A model generated the notes under the pieces. The model worked only from the letters and a program-made list of their open reading frames with translations. It was not told the DNA's origin and did not search any database. From the NCBI GenBank assembly GCA_019894655.1, contig JAGXNZ010000287.1:1-13556 (forward strand): a stretch of DNA of 13,556 bases, read 5' to 3'. The first letter of the stretch is position 1. Every line of letters starts with the position of its first letter. Shown here piece after piece: positions 1 through 7,964 of the stretch. Position numbers and translations under genes: made by a program. This DNA is from Promethearchaeota archaeon. Its GTDB lineage: Archaea; Asgardarchaeota; Lokiarchaeia; Sigynarchaeales; SOKP01.

Positions 1-633
1 CACCAATTTATCTCTCAAATAGGAGAAAACGATTATGCAATATCTGATGATATATACTACATATTAGATCAATTTGGTAACATTTATCAAGCAATAAAAA
101 TTGAGATCACAATCGAAGGGGTTCACCAGAAATACTTAGACATGAAAGAAAAAACTAACGAGCATCTAGATATCTTTGAACCAAAACTAAGGAGCAAACC
201 CGTGTTAAAAAAAATATTTGAAGCGATTAAAAGTAAAAAAGAAGTATTTAAATACCTGAATGATGAAAAAATAGAACTTCCTGATAAGTTCAACTTTAAT
301 GAAAGTACCGAAAGGAATAAAATTAGCAGTGATTGGTATTTAAGATTGATGGCAATACTGAACACTAGGTTTAGGATGGAACAACTTAACGAGAAAATAC
401 TAGAAATTAAAAAATATTATTCTGGAAAAGATAAAAAGTATAATTATCTTGAATTTATTGAAAAAGTGTCATTTAACGAAGATAACATAGTAAATAAAAT
501 TCAAAATGTTCTACTTAAACTTAGAGAGGATTTAATAGATATAAATCAAGAACTTGGAATATTAACGAAGAAAGAATTAAAGTTATTAAATATAGATTAT
601 GAACGGTATTTAATTACAAGAAGTGATGATTAA
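1..633 (+). CDS. Unrecognised helical protein, 5'-truncated by the window edge
   Basis: The frame is open from base 1 to the TAA at 631-633, giving at least 210 residues; the start lies outside the window. An ATG at 142 exists, but the upstream 47 codons are open and protein-like in composition, so it is probably internal. The visible part is lysine/glutamate/isoleucine-rich and predicted mostly helical, without Cys clusters, P-loop, signal peptide or membrane segment. I do not recognise a family. It ends only two bases before the next gene and is the first visible member of an eight-gene co-directional run, so it probably belongs to the same complex or pathway as the genes that follow. No function is assigned. 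Confidence 0.75.
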   Translation, partial: HQFISQIGENDYAISDDIYYILDQFGNIYQAIKIEITIEGVHQKYLDMKEKTNEHLDIFEPKLRSKPVLKKIFEAIKSKKEVFKYLNDEKIELPDKFNFNESTERNKISSDWYLRLMAILNTRFRMEQLNEKILEIKKYYSGKDKKYNYLEFIEKVSFNEDNIVNKIQNVLLKLREDLIDINQELGILTKKELKLLNIDYERYLITRSDD

Positions 634-635
634 AT

Positions 636-1592
636 TTGAAGTGTTCAGCATGTAACATCGAAATGGAACCTTTGGTTTCTGGAATTTACCAATGTCCTCA
701 ATGTAGAAAAATAGTAAAACAAAAAGCCGAAAGAGCTGAACATGAAGATATAAAAAAGGTAGATAAGGGTGAATTTCTCGAAGGAGAATATTTTCATAAA
801 AACGCAAGCATAAATAAACAATACGAAGTGTGCGAACAAGGTATTATTATTAACAAAACCGAAAATCGTTTATTTGCTGCCCTAATATGTCATAGCGCTT
901 ACTTAAAAGACGAAAAATACGTAAGACTCTCGTGGTGGAAAAGTTTTCAGCATGCTGGTATGTTTAAAATCTATGAAAAAGATGTTCTCAATAACCTTAT
1001 AATCACATTAGAAAAAATTAACAAGAATTTTGACGATATTTGGACTTGGGGTGGAAAATATGGAAACCAAGAACCTAAAACCAAAGATGCATTAGAGAAG
1101 GAAAAATATTTAGACCTATTAAAATTCAGGATTATAGAAAATCGAACTTGCCCAAAATGTAAAAAAAAAATGGAAAAAAAGAAATCTCATTACGAATGCC
1201 AACATTGTGGTGAAATAGTTATATTGGAGGGGTATAATCAACCAATTTTTAACATATCATCCTCAGAGTTGGATTTGAGTTTTCAAACTAATTTCCCAAT
1301 CAATTATTATTTGCCAGTAAGCGGCATAACTGTTAAGTGGTTAATGGGAGAATGGAAAGCACTCGCAGTAATTCACGCTAAAGATAATCCTAATAAGCGA
1401 TGGTTAAGATTTTATTGGTGGATGCGAGATTTAAGCAATCTGTTAAAGTACGGACAGAAAGAAATAGGCGAAGGAACACAAATGGGCTGGAAATCCCAAA
1501 AGGGAATAGCATCTCCTAACATCTACGATAAAAAACTTGTAACGCCTTTAATCAATGCTTTACAGAAAATAAAACAGGAGTTAAATTGGTGA
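636..1592 (+). CDS. Protein with two zinc-ribbon + WW-motif repeat units (possible PC4-like domains)
   Basis: 318 residues from a TTG start preceded by GTGAT at 624-628, a match to the archaeal anti-Shine-Dalgarno. The protein is built as two similar halves. Each begins with a zinc ribbon: C3/C6 with C20/C23, and C172/C175 with C188/C191. Each ribbon is followed by a domain with a basic-hydrophobic strand ending in a paired tryptophan motif (R97-L-S-W-W-K102; R258-F-Y-W-W-M263) and then a C-terminal amphipathic helix of the form xLIxxLxKI. The second domain (about 230-315), with strand, glycine-rich turn 'KSQKGIASP' and final helix, resembles the order of elements in PC4/p15-type single-strand DNA-binding domains. 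That comparison is my reading and weak. Zinc ribbons plus basic aromatic strands suggest nucleic-acid or protein binding within the operon. Confidence 0.72.
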   Translation: MKCSACNIEMEPLVSGIYQCPQCRKIVKQKAERAEHEDIKKVDKGEFLEGEYFHKNASINKQYEVCEQGIIINKTENRLFAALICHSAYLKDEKYVRLSWWKSFQHAGMFKIYEKDVLNNLIITLEKINKNFDDIWTWGGKYGNQEPKTKDALEKEKYLDLLKFRIIENRTCPKCKKKMEKKKSHYECQHCGEIVILEGYNQPIFNISSSELDLSFQTNFPINYYLPVSGITVKWLMGEWKALAVIHAKDNPNKRWLRFYWWMRDLSNLLKYGQKEIGEGTQMGWKSQKGIASPNIYDKKLVTPLINALQKIKQELNW

Positions 1593-1614
1593 AATTGAAA
1601 AAAAACGCATGTAT

Positions 1615-1621
1615 AAGGTGA
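1615..1621 (+). promoter_or_regulatory. Shine-Dalgarno AAGGTGA that selects the ATG at 1627
   Basis: AAGGTGA lies five bases before ATG 1627. An earlier in-frame ATG at 1609 has its nearest GGTGA (1588-1592) about 16 bases upstream, which is too far. The site therefore favours the shorter protein. Confidence 0.6.
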
Positions 1622-1626
1622 ATAAA

Positions 1627-2766
1627 ATGGAAAGAAATCAAGATAGCGCTTGGCATGAATTACTTCAAGACTTTGATAGGGGCTTAGAAAAAGCTATTGA
1701 TGAGCTCGAAAAACGAGACGTGGAAACCATACCAGGAGCAAAAGAAGCTTTAGAACAAAGGTTAAAGAATATGAGGCTTCATTTTTCTAAAAATGATGGT
1801 GAAATTTTCTTAAAATCCATTGACGATAAAATTCAGAACGCTTTTTTCCCTAACACAAAAGATTTTTCTGAAGCATTTCAAAAGATAATAAAATCACGGA
1901 CTCACGAACAAGATTTTATTATAAACGAGCTATTAAATGGATTCGTGGCATCAAAAGCCAAGGCTATTGCTACGGGAACCCAAGGTCCTGTAATTGATAG
2001 AATGGTAGAAGCTTTTAGTAGGAGAAATGACTTTCATATCGTTGATTATCAATTTTATGCAATGTTTGGCGACCCAAATAAGCCTCGACACTATATTAAA
2101 AGTCAACTTGAAGAGTTGGTTTTATTGTTTGGCCTCGTCTCAAAAGAATTAATTATAGAAAAGGATGTTAGAAAAAGCGAGGAAAAAATATTCACCTTTT
2201 ACACTTTTCCAGAAAAGATTATTAAAATACTTGAAAACAAATATTTGATATTAGACGAAAAATTAGGATATACGTACGTTTCTGAAGCTTTTGATAGAAA
2301 TGTATTCATATGCATGTTCTTAGCAAATATGGCTATTAATAGAGATGATTTAGATAAGATTGGGGGATCTTATACATTGAATGGTATCTCAGCCATTTTT
2401 GCATTAATTCTGTTGTTAAGTTTTTTACCTAAATTATCATTGGATGAAACAAGCCCCATCCTTAACGATCCTAATTACGATGCAAATACCATGAGCGTAA
2501 TACCAAAATCTTGGATGATGAGACAAGTTTTAGAACCATTGTTCGAACCTTTAATAAAAATCATTGCTTACAGATTAGGGGGCGGTTTATGGTTGTCTAA
2601 TATTATTGATTCCGAAATCAATAAAAAAATCCATAATCAAATACTTTTTTTGATTAAAGATGTAAATAAATGGGTTCTCGGTCAACTCGTAAGAGTAGAA
2701 ATACCAATTTTCGTAGAAATTTCGAATATTTTCACAGAAATCATGGTGGGCTACGATGAAAGTTAA
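1627..2766 (+). CDS. Unrecognised helical protein (379 aa)
   Basis: 379 residues from ATG 1627 (385 if the ATG at 1609 is used). I do not recognise the family. The N-terminal ~70 residues are charged and helical, with a coiled-coil tendency (DRGLEKAIDELEKRD). A middle section carries mixed helix/strand character. Near residues 250-270 there is a hydrophobic stretch (ISAIFALILLLSFLP) that could be one membrane helix or a buried core helix; there is no signal peptide. The C-terminal ~80 residues are helical and hydrophobic. There are no cysteine clusters and no P-loop. It sits 34 bases after the zinc-ribbon gene and 26 bases before the next gene, inside the operon, so a structural subunit role is the most economical inference. 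Confidence 0.72.
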   Translation: MERNQDSAWHELLQDFDRGLEKAIDELEKRDVETIPGAKEALEQRLKNMRLHFSKNDGEIFLKSIDDKIQNAFFPNTKDFSEAFQKIIKSRTHEQDFIINELLNGFVASKAKAIATGTQGPVIDRMVEAFSRRNDFHIVDYQFYAMFGDPNKPRHYIKSQLEELVLLFGLVSKELIIEKDVRKSEEKIFTFYTFPEKIIKILENKYLILDEKLGYTYVSEAFDRNVFICMFLANMAINRDDLDKIGGSYTLNGISAIFALILLLSFLPKLSLDETSPILNDPNYDANTMSVIPKSWMMRQVLEPLFEPLIKIIAYRLGGGLWLSNIIDSEINKKIHNQILFLIKDVNKWVLGQLVRVEIPIFVEISNIFTEIMVGYDES

Positions 2767-2792
2767 TACCAATGATAAATTGAGTGAAGAAT

Positions 2793-4100
2793 ATGAGTTA
2801 TAAAAAAAAATCGACAAGGAAAGTTAAACCTGGGAGAAAAAGGGAGAAATGGACCGATATTTTACCGAGGTACCTTACGTTTTTAACTCATATGCGCCCT
2901 ATACTAAGAGAAACAAGAAGGATAATTATTGATTTAGATGCTGACCTCCTTTTAGATACAGAAATTTTAGATAAAATCCGAGAGGAAGAGGAAAAACGAA
3001 ATTTTAGAAAAGTGAGAGCTTTATCAGAATTTTCCGCAATGTACAGGTCAAATATTTATGAAATTATTAAAGACTTTTTAGTTAAATATAGGAATCGAAT
3101 ACCTATCCTTGATATTAAAGATTACATTATTGAATTCTTATACGAATCAGTCGGGACTTTGAATGTTTTGTTACATATCACTAATCCAGACGAATCAGAT
3201 TTAGAAAACACATTACTATATGTTTTAGTTAAGTTCATTGAAGAACGGCTCCTTCCGAGAGGAAGAAATTTAAGCATTATATATAATAAATTATTAGGCT
3301 ATTCATCAGATTTGTACGATTGTCAAAGACATATGCTCCAACCTCATACTTTTTATCGAGAAAAATTAGAATCCACTGATGTATTCGAAATACCAGGAAT
3401 TTCGCCTAAAATTTATAATATTATTAATAATATAACCTCACTTTTTAATTTAGATCCCAATTTCGGAGAATTTCCTGAAAGAGAAAATCAAGAACTGCCA
3501 ATGGTATTAAAATCTGAAGTATTCGATCCATATATTGATTCTATAGCAAATGCAGAAGAGGAAGCTATCGAACAAATTTCTGAACGATTTGGATTGCGAT
3601 TAATGGACGGGATTTTTCTTGTTCCAAGAGAGGACCTAGTAGATTTACTAACAGAAAATAATTTTTTACGAAAAAATTCACAATCAGATGGTAATGTACG
3701 GTTAATACCTCAATTAAGTAACGAAAGCTTATTCCTCTATTATTTAGCTTTCACATCCCAGAGAAGAGGTTTTTTATCGAAGGAATTAATAAATTGGATC
3801 TCAATGAATTTCGCTTTTTTGATTTATATGGGTATTTTGAAGTGGAAATTGTCAGATCAAAATATTTTCTATCCTATCTTTAAGGATTTACAAACAAATG
3901 AGAAGATTTTACCTTATTTAATGAAGCTTCTCTGTTTTCCCAACTATCTAGGTATTGATAAAATGAAAATACGGGATTCTCCGCAGTACAGAAAAGAAAT
4001 TTTTAACTTTGTTGGGTCTCAAATCGATAACCTTAAAGATTTTATCTCAGATATAGCAGAATTTTGTGAAAAGTTTGATAAAGAAAGAAAAAATAACTAA
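2793..4100 (+). CDS. Unrecognised helical protein with basic N-terminal tail (435 aa)
   Basis: 435 residues from ATG 2793, which has GTGA at 2784-2787 five bases upstream; a GTG at 2784 is also in frame but coincides with that ribosome binding site. The first ~25 residues are strongly basic (MSYKKKSTRKVKPGRKREKW), as in proteins that bind DNA, RNA or acidic partners. The remainder looks all-helical, with an acidic central stretch and a hydrophobic C-terminal third, but no transmembrane segment that I would call. There is no P-loop, zinc site or recognisable enzyme motif, and I do not recognise the family. It lies 25 bases upstream of the AAA ATPase gene, so it may be a substrate adaptor or structural partner of that ATPase. 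This is inference from position only. Confidence 0.72.
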   Translation: MSYKKKSTRKVKPGRKREKWTDILPRYLTFLTHMRPILRETRRIIIDLDADLLLDTEILDKIREEEEKRNFRKVRALSEFSAMYRSNIYEIIKDFLVKYRNRIPILDIKDYIIEFLYESVGTLNVLLHITNPDESDLENTLLYVLVKFIEERLLPRGRNLSIIYNKLLGYSSDLYDCQRHMLQPHTFYREKLESTDVFEIPGISPKIYNIINNITSLFNLDPNFGEFPERENQELPMVLKSEVFDPYIDSIANAEEEAIEQISERFGLRLMDGIFLVPREDLVDLLTENNFLRKNSQSDGNVRLIPQLSNESLFLYYLAFTSQRRGFLSKELINWISMNFAFLIYMGILKWKLSDQNIFYPIFKDLQTNEKILPYLMKLLCFPNYLGIDKMKIRDSPQYRKEIFNFVGSQIDNLKDFISDIAEFCEKFDKERKNN

Positions 4101-4125
4101 ATTAGAATAGGAAGAGACGAAAAAT

Positions 4126-5235
4126 ATGAGCAATTCAAAAGAAAATGGAGACAGGAAGATAACTTTCACCGAAGATGTCATTAAAAGTAGGTTAGGTAAA
4201 TATGGTGCGGTGTATTTTCCTTCCAGTATACAAGAATCAATCGATGACATTCTAGGTAATGAAAATATAAAAGAAATTTTACACGATTTCTTTAAAGCTT
4301 TGAAGAAATACTATGAATTTAGCAAACGCTTAAAGGGTGCAAAACTTAACCCTAGTTTGACTGTTCTCTTGTATGGACCTCCAGGTACAGGTAAAACTTC
4401 TCTTACGAGAGGATTTGCAAAGCAATACGATATTCCTATCTGTGTAGTAGAAACTGATAGACTAGTTTCTCCCTTACTTGGAGATACCATAAAACAAATC
4501 AGGAATGTTGTAGATTTAGCGGCAGAGGTAGCAAAGGAACGAGGTACATTTATCCTATTCTTTGATGAAATAGATGCAATAGGCTCTGAAAGATCTAATA
4601 TACATGAAGTAGGTGAAATCAAACGGGCAGTTATTTCATTTTTACAAGTAATTGATAGAATAAATTATGAGGGAGTACCCTTAGCAATTTTTGGGGCAAC
4701 AAATCATCAAAATCAATTAGATTCAGCGATATGGAGGCGATTCACGTTTCATTTTAGTTTTGATTTCCCAGATTATCATCTGAGAAAAAAAATAATTGAA
4801 TCATTCGTTGCTAAAGTTAAAAATGCGAAAATTGGCATTGATAACTCAATTTACACAAATTTAACAGAAGAATACGAGAAGATTCAAAAAATCCAGAGTA
4901 ATCTTGCAAGTAAACTAGGATATAAAATCTCCGAGTTTAGAGATACTCTGCTTTGGGATGAAATTAATAAATATAGCAAAAACCCGGGGTTGTTAGAGCT
5001 TACAATAGGATTTTCAGGCTCAGATATTGAAAGAGGAACGAAAGTATCACTCTTAAAAGCTATTAATACAGAACGCTTAACTTACGATTTATTTTACAAT
5101 TCTCTAAAATTAGTGGGAGGTACCGCGATACATGTTGAAAGACAAAATACTTTAACAGATTTAAAGCGAAATTTTATAAAATCTTCGAATACTAAGCGGG
5201 AAAAACGCAATATGGAAGGTCCTCCAGAAATCTAA
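4126..5235 (+). CDS. AAA-family ATPase with altered pore loop and C-terminal insertion
   Basis: 369 residues, ATG start. This is a classical single-domain AAA ATPase: Walker A GPPGTGKT at 84-91, Walker B ILFFDEID at 143-150, sensor-1 Asn193 in the ATNH segment, tandem arginine fingers R204-R205, and sensor-2 region GFSGSDIERG at 295-304. The ~80-residue N-terminal part shows no recognised substrate-binding domain. Two features are odd. The pore-loop-1 position, usually aromatic (as in KYVG), reads P-L-L-G at 116-119. Between the arginine fingers and sensor 2 there are clearly more residues than usual, with a charged, probably helical insertion around 225-285. ATPase residues all look intact, so it should hydrolyse ATP as a ring. 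The missing pore aromatic argues against a standard threading unfoldase. It is the only evident energy source encoded in the operon. Confidence 0.93.
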   Translation: MSNSKENGDRKITFTEDVIKSRLGKYGAVYFPSSIQESIDDILGNENIKEILHDFFKALKKYYEFSKRLKGAKLNPSLTVLLYGPPGTGKTSLTRGFAKQYDIPICVVETDRLVSPLLGDTIKQIRNVVDLAAEVAKERGTFILFFDEIDAIGSERSNIHEVGEIKRAVISFLQVIDRINYEGVPLAIFGATNHQNQLDSAIWRRFTFHFSFDFPDYHLRKKIIESFVAKVKNAKIGIDNSIYTNLTEEYEKIQKIQSNLASKLGYKISEFRDTLLWDEINKYSKNPGLLELTIGFSGSDIERGTKVSLLKAINTERLTYDLFYNSLKLVGGTAIHVERQNTLTDLKRNFIKSSNTKREKRNMEGPPEI

Positions 5236-5239
5236 CCTA

Positions 5240-5253
5240 TTTTTTTTTAAATA
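5240..5253 (+). promoter_or_regulatory. Possible internal archaeal promoter (T9 run plus TTTAAATA)
   Basis: Nine consecutive T (5240-5248) run into TTTAAATA (5246-5253), between the AAA gene and the coiled-coil gene. As a TATA box it would place initiation near 5276, just before ATG 5284, which has no ribosome binding site, consistent with a leaderless or near-leaderless start. The same T run could instead cause partial termination. Confidence 0.3.
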
Positions 5254-5283
5254 CGAATAAAAAATCAAATTTACTTGAAAAAA

Positions 5284-6318
5284 ATGGAAACAGAACTATT
5301 TAACCTTGAAAAGATAAGGGGATTAACCGCTCCCATTAAAGCTTTACAAGGAAAGGTCAACCAAGTATCAAACATCGTAAAAAATTTAGAAACTGAGCAA
5401 CAGTTAGCTTCATCTTATTACGGAAACGATTTATTATTAAAAGATCTCACACAACTAACTAAATTAGTTGGCCAAATCAATGAAAGTTTAAAGGTTGTCT
5501 CAAATTACAACATTAACAAATTTTTAAAATTTAAAAACTATTTAATCAATAAATACAAGCAATCGATTAATGACAGACTGAAAATCATTGATTTGGACAA
5601 TGAGCTTCTTCTACAAATTGGATTATCTTTAATTGAAAATAAAGCAATTAGTAAAATAACTGAAAGAATAACCTATATTCCTTCTGTTAACATTAAACAA
5701 TGGCTTGAATTAATAGATGCTTTAAACCAGAACACCCTTTTTCTAAAATCTGTTGACAATCTGAGAGAACACTATAAAACATTTTTGCAGAGCAATTTAA
5801 AAAAAGAATTGGCTAAAATACCCAGTAGTGTAGCATCTTCCATAGTCGAAGATTTTAAAAGACAGTTTCATATCACACCCGAGATAACCTATAACAAATT
5901 CAATCAAGCACTTGGACATAAACTAACTGATGAAGAAATAAAATCAAAGAAAGAACTCTTGGAAAAAAACAAAGAAAGGCAAGAAATTGAAGAACTAAAA
6001 AAACAACAGGAAGAACAAACAGAATCATATGATAGTTATTTAAAATTCTCAAATAAGGAATTCGAGAGAAGATTACGAAAACAGAAGCGTGAAAAATTAG
6101 GTGAAATTAGCGATATAGGAAACAAGAAAAATATTGAGATAACTGAAGAAATCTCCCAAAAAATTGAGACGTTTAAAAAGCAATTGGATAGAAAATCAGA
6201 AGGAAATTATATAACTCCTAGTGAATCCAGTGAAGACCCACTAAAATTAATTAGAGAAAGAAAAGAAAAAAAAAGGGAAGAATATGACGAGTTTAAGGAT
6301 CATTTTGAAAGTGATTAA
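5284..6318 (+). CDS. Charged coiled-coil protein
   Basis: 344 residues from ATG 5284; a TTG at 5275 in the same frame would add three residues, and neither start has a clear ribosome binding site. The N-terminal ~210 residues are helical and moderately hydrophobic. From about 220 to 300 the sequence becomes a continuous, highly charged helix typical of coiled coil (runs of K, E, R and Q around 'EELKKQQEEQTE' and 'RRLRKQKREKLGE'). The last ~45 residues are charged and low in complexity, probably disordered. There are no enzymatic motifs, cysteine clusters or membrane segments. It lies between the AAA ATPase and the pseudo-SMC gene. A scaffold or kleisin-like linker role is conceivable, but I see no kleisin winged-helix end, so this is not claimed. 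Confidence 0.7.
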   Translation: METELFNLEKIRGLTAPIKALQGKVNQVSNIVKNLETEQQLASSYYGNDLLLKDLTQLTKLVGQINESLKVVSNYNINKFLKFKNYLINKYKQSINDRLKIIDLDNELLLQIGLSLIENKAISKITERITYIPSVNIKQWLELIDALNQNTLFLKSVDNLREHYKTFLQSNLKKELAKIPSSVASSIVEDFKRQFHITPEITYNKFNQALGHKLTDEEIKSKKELLEKNKERQEIEELKKQQEEQTESYDSYLKFSNKEFERRLRKQKREKLGEISDIGNKKNIEITEEISQKIETFKKQLDRKSEGNYITPSESSEDPLKLIRERKEKKREEYDEFKDHFESD

Positions 6319-6328
6319 ATAATAAAGT

Positions 6329-6336
6329 GGAGTGAT
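6329..6336 (+). promoter_or_regulatory. Shine-Dalgarno-like GGAGTGAT overlapping the proposed GTG start
   Basis: GGAGTGAT nearly matches the archaeal consensus GGAGGTGAT but covers the GTG at 6332 rather than preceding it. A usable start about eight bases downstream would be the rare codon ATT at 6344, in frame. No ATG, GTG or TTG lies just after it, so the true start of the coiled-coil gene is uncertain by four codons. Confidence 0.35.
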
Positions 6337-7954
6337 TCAACTCATTAATAAAAATAGGACTGAGATTAAGATAGGAGATAATAAGATTTTCATCGAAGAT
6401 AGATATACTTTATTACAAGGAAAATTTAAGCTTAATCAATTCAATGAATATTATAATGACGATTATCTTCAGATTCAAGAAAATTTGGATTTAATTCCAA
6501 TAGAGAAATTTATTAAAGTAATTTCAAACGAATCAAATAATTTATTTGGCTTAACTAATTTTACGAAAATACTAGACCTCCTATCTGATTATAGTAAGAT
6601 TGTTGAAAATAATCTAGAAATTTACTCCAGATTTAACAAAAATATAGAAGTGTTGGATAGCATCATAAAGCTAATTTATTTCTCAGCAAAAAAGAAAATC
6701 CTGTCTAAAGAGTTAGAATTATCAAAAGTTCGTAAATTTTCGAGTGAGATCTTAGCGAGTGCAGATTTGATGGAAAGATTGACAGAATCTATAAATAATA
6801 ACAAGGTGAAATTGTCCTACATCAAAGAAGATTATTTACAGCGTAAAAATCAAATTGAAAAAATCAAGAAAGATCTTACAACTTATGAAACCCTAATTCA
6901 TGAACAAATTCAAATTAAAAAAAACTGCTTTGATCAAATCAATAAAATTACTCGGCAATTAGAAGGATCAAAAACAGAAAATGAAGATGATTCGTTTTTA
7001 AGGTTAGGTATTGATACAAATTTAACAAATTCCGAGAAAATTAGAGCCCTTCAAAAAGTAGCAAAAGATGCTCAATATGAAGTTAACAAGATTAAGCTAA
7101 GATCAAAACAATCACAAACAGAATTCGAAGAGCTAACACCAAATTATGAAATTTACAGAAAGGATTACGAAGAAATTTTAGAAACCATAAACGAAGACGA
7201 GAAAAGATTGAGTAAGGTTCAAAAGAATTATGAAAAAGAACTTAGGGAAAATAGTGAAGTTCAATTTGGAGAGAGCGAAGAGTTACTCTCAGGATCTATT
7301 AGACCATCTTTAGAGATTGAACAAGAAATAATAAAAGTTAAATCTGAATTGGACAATTTATCGTCTCCAGACGATTTAGATAAGAAAAATATTCAAAGTA
7401 ATATACCAATAATGATTGAGAAGTTTAAAGAAATTGACGCAATCCTCAGAAAAAACGATAAAGAAGTAAAAATTAGCGTGAAGGAAGAAGAAATCGAAGA
7501 AGTTTTTAAGAATTATCTGATTTTTGAGAATACTATTAAGGACATTGAACGTGTTATAAATAAGTTTCTAAAAGAGATTCAACTTCAAGTTCAATTTGAC
7601 CTCGTTACAAACCAAATGAACACTGCTTTTCTGATAAAGACGAATTTCACAAGAAATTACAAAATTAGAGTAAATTTTGAGGATTTAACTACTCCTGAAA
7701 AAATTTTCTTCATAATTAGTTTTTTTATCTCGTTTAAAGTCTTGCTTAATTCAAAAAATATTATTTTCTCAAATTTATTCGTTCTTCCCATATATAATAA
7801 AGGGGGATCAATATATAGAACAATCAGGAAACTTTTGCCTTTATTTGAATCTGATGAAAAATTATCTAATCTAAGTATTATATTGCTTATGTCAAACATA
7901 GAATTGAAAAAAGATATAGAAAATTTAAAAATTATTAAAGTAAATGAGAGATGA
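6332..7954 (+). CDS. Long coiled-coil protein with degenerate SMC/Rad50-like C-terminal head
   Basis: 540 residues if the GTG at 6332 is used. The N-terminal ~130 residues are globular-helical and contain no Walker A. Residues ~135-340 are long charged coiled coil, with a break near 225-245 that could be a hinge or turn. The C-terminal ~100 residues follow the order of an SMC/Rad50 C-terminal ATPase half: a signature-like L452-T-T-P-E-K457 where LSGGEK is expected, a hydrophobic helix, a Walker-B-like strand IIFSNLF (477-483) lacking the Asp-Glu pair, a D-loop-like PIYNKGGS (486-493), and a switch-like strand ending LLMSN (518-522) where a His is expected, followed by an 'IELKKDIENLKIIKV' tail. 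Catalytic residues are absent, so it would be an inactive head. The SMC assignment is my pattern reading, not a database result. It is followed 10 bases later by a KITE-like gene, a typical SMC partner. Confidence 0.72.
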   Translation: MIQLINKNRTEIKIGDNKIFIEDRYTLLQGKFKLNQFNEYYNDDYLQIQENLDLIPIEKFIKVISNESNNLFGLTNFTKILDLLSDYSKIVENNLEIYSRFNKNIEVLDSIIKLIYFSAKKKILSKELELSKVRKFSSEILASADLMERLTESINNNKVKLSYIKEDYLQRKNQIEKIKKDLTTYETLIHEQIQIKKNCFDQINKITRQLEGSKTENEDDSFLRLGIDTNLTNSEKIRALQKVAKDAQYEVNKIKLRSKQSQTEFEELTPNYEIYRKDYEEILETINEDEKRLSKVQKNYEKELRENSEVQFGESEELLSGSIRPSLEIEQEIIKVKSELDNLSSPDDLDKKNIQSNIPIMIEKFKEIDAILRKNDKEVKISVKEEEIEEVFKNYLIFENTIKDIERVINKFLKEIQLQVQFDLVTNQMNTAFLIKTNFTRNYKIRVNFEDLTTPEKIFFIISFFISFKVLLNSKNIIFSNLFVLPIYNKGGSIYRTIRKLLPLFESDEKLSNLSIILLMSNIELKKDIENLKIIKVNER

Positions 7955-7964
7955 TGAGAAATAA

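Noticed and set aside
142..633. Complete gene starting at ATG 142
   Set aside because: The same frame is open from base 1 with protein-like composition and no ribosome binding site precedes this ATG, so the gene more likely starts outside the window.
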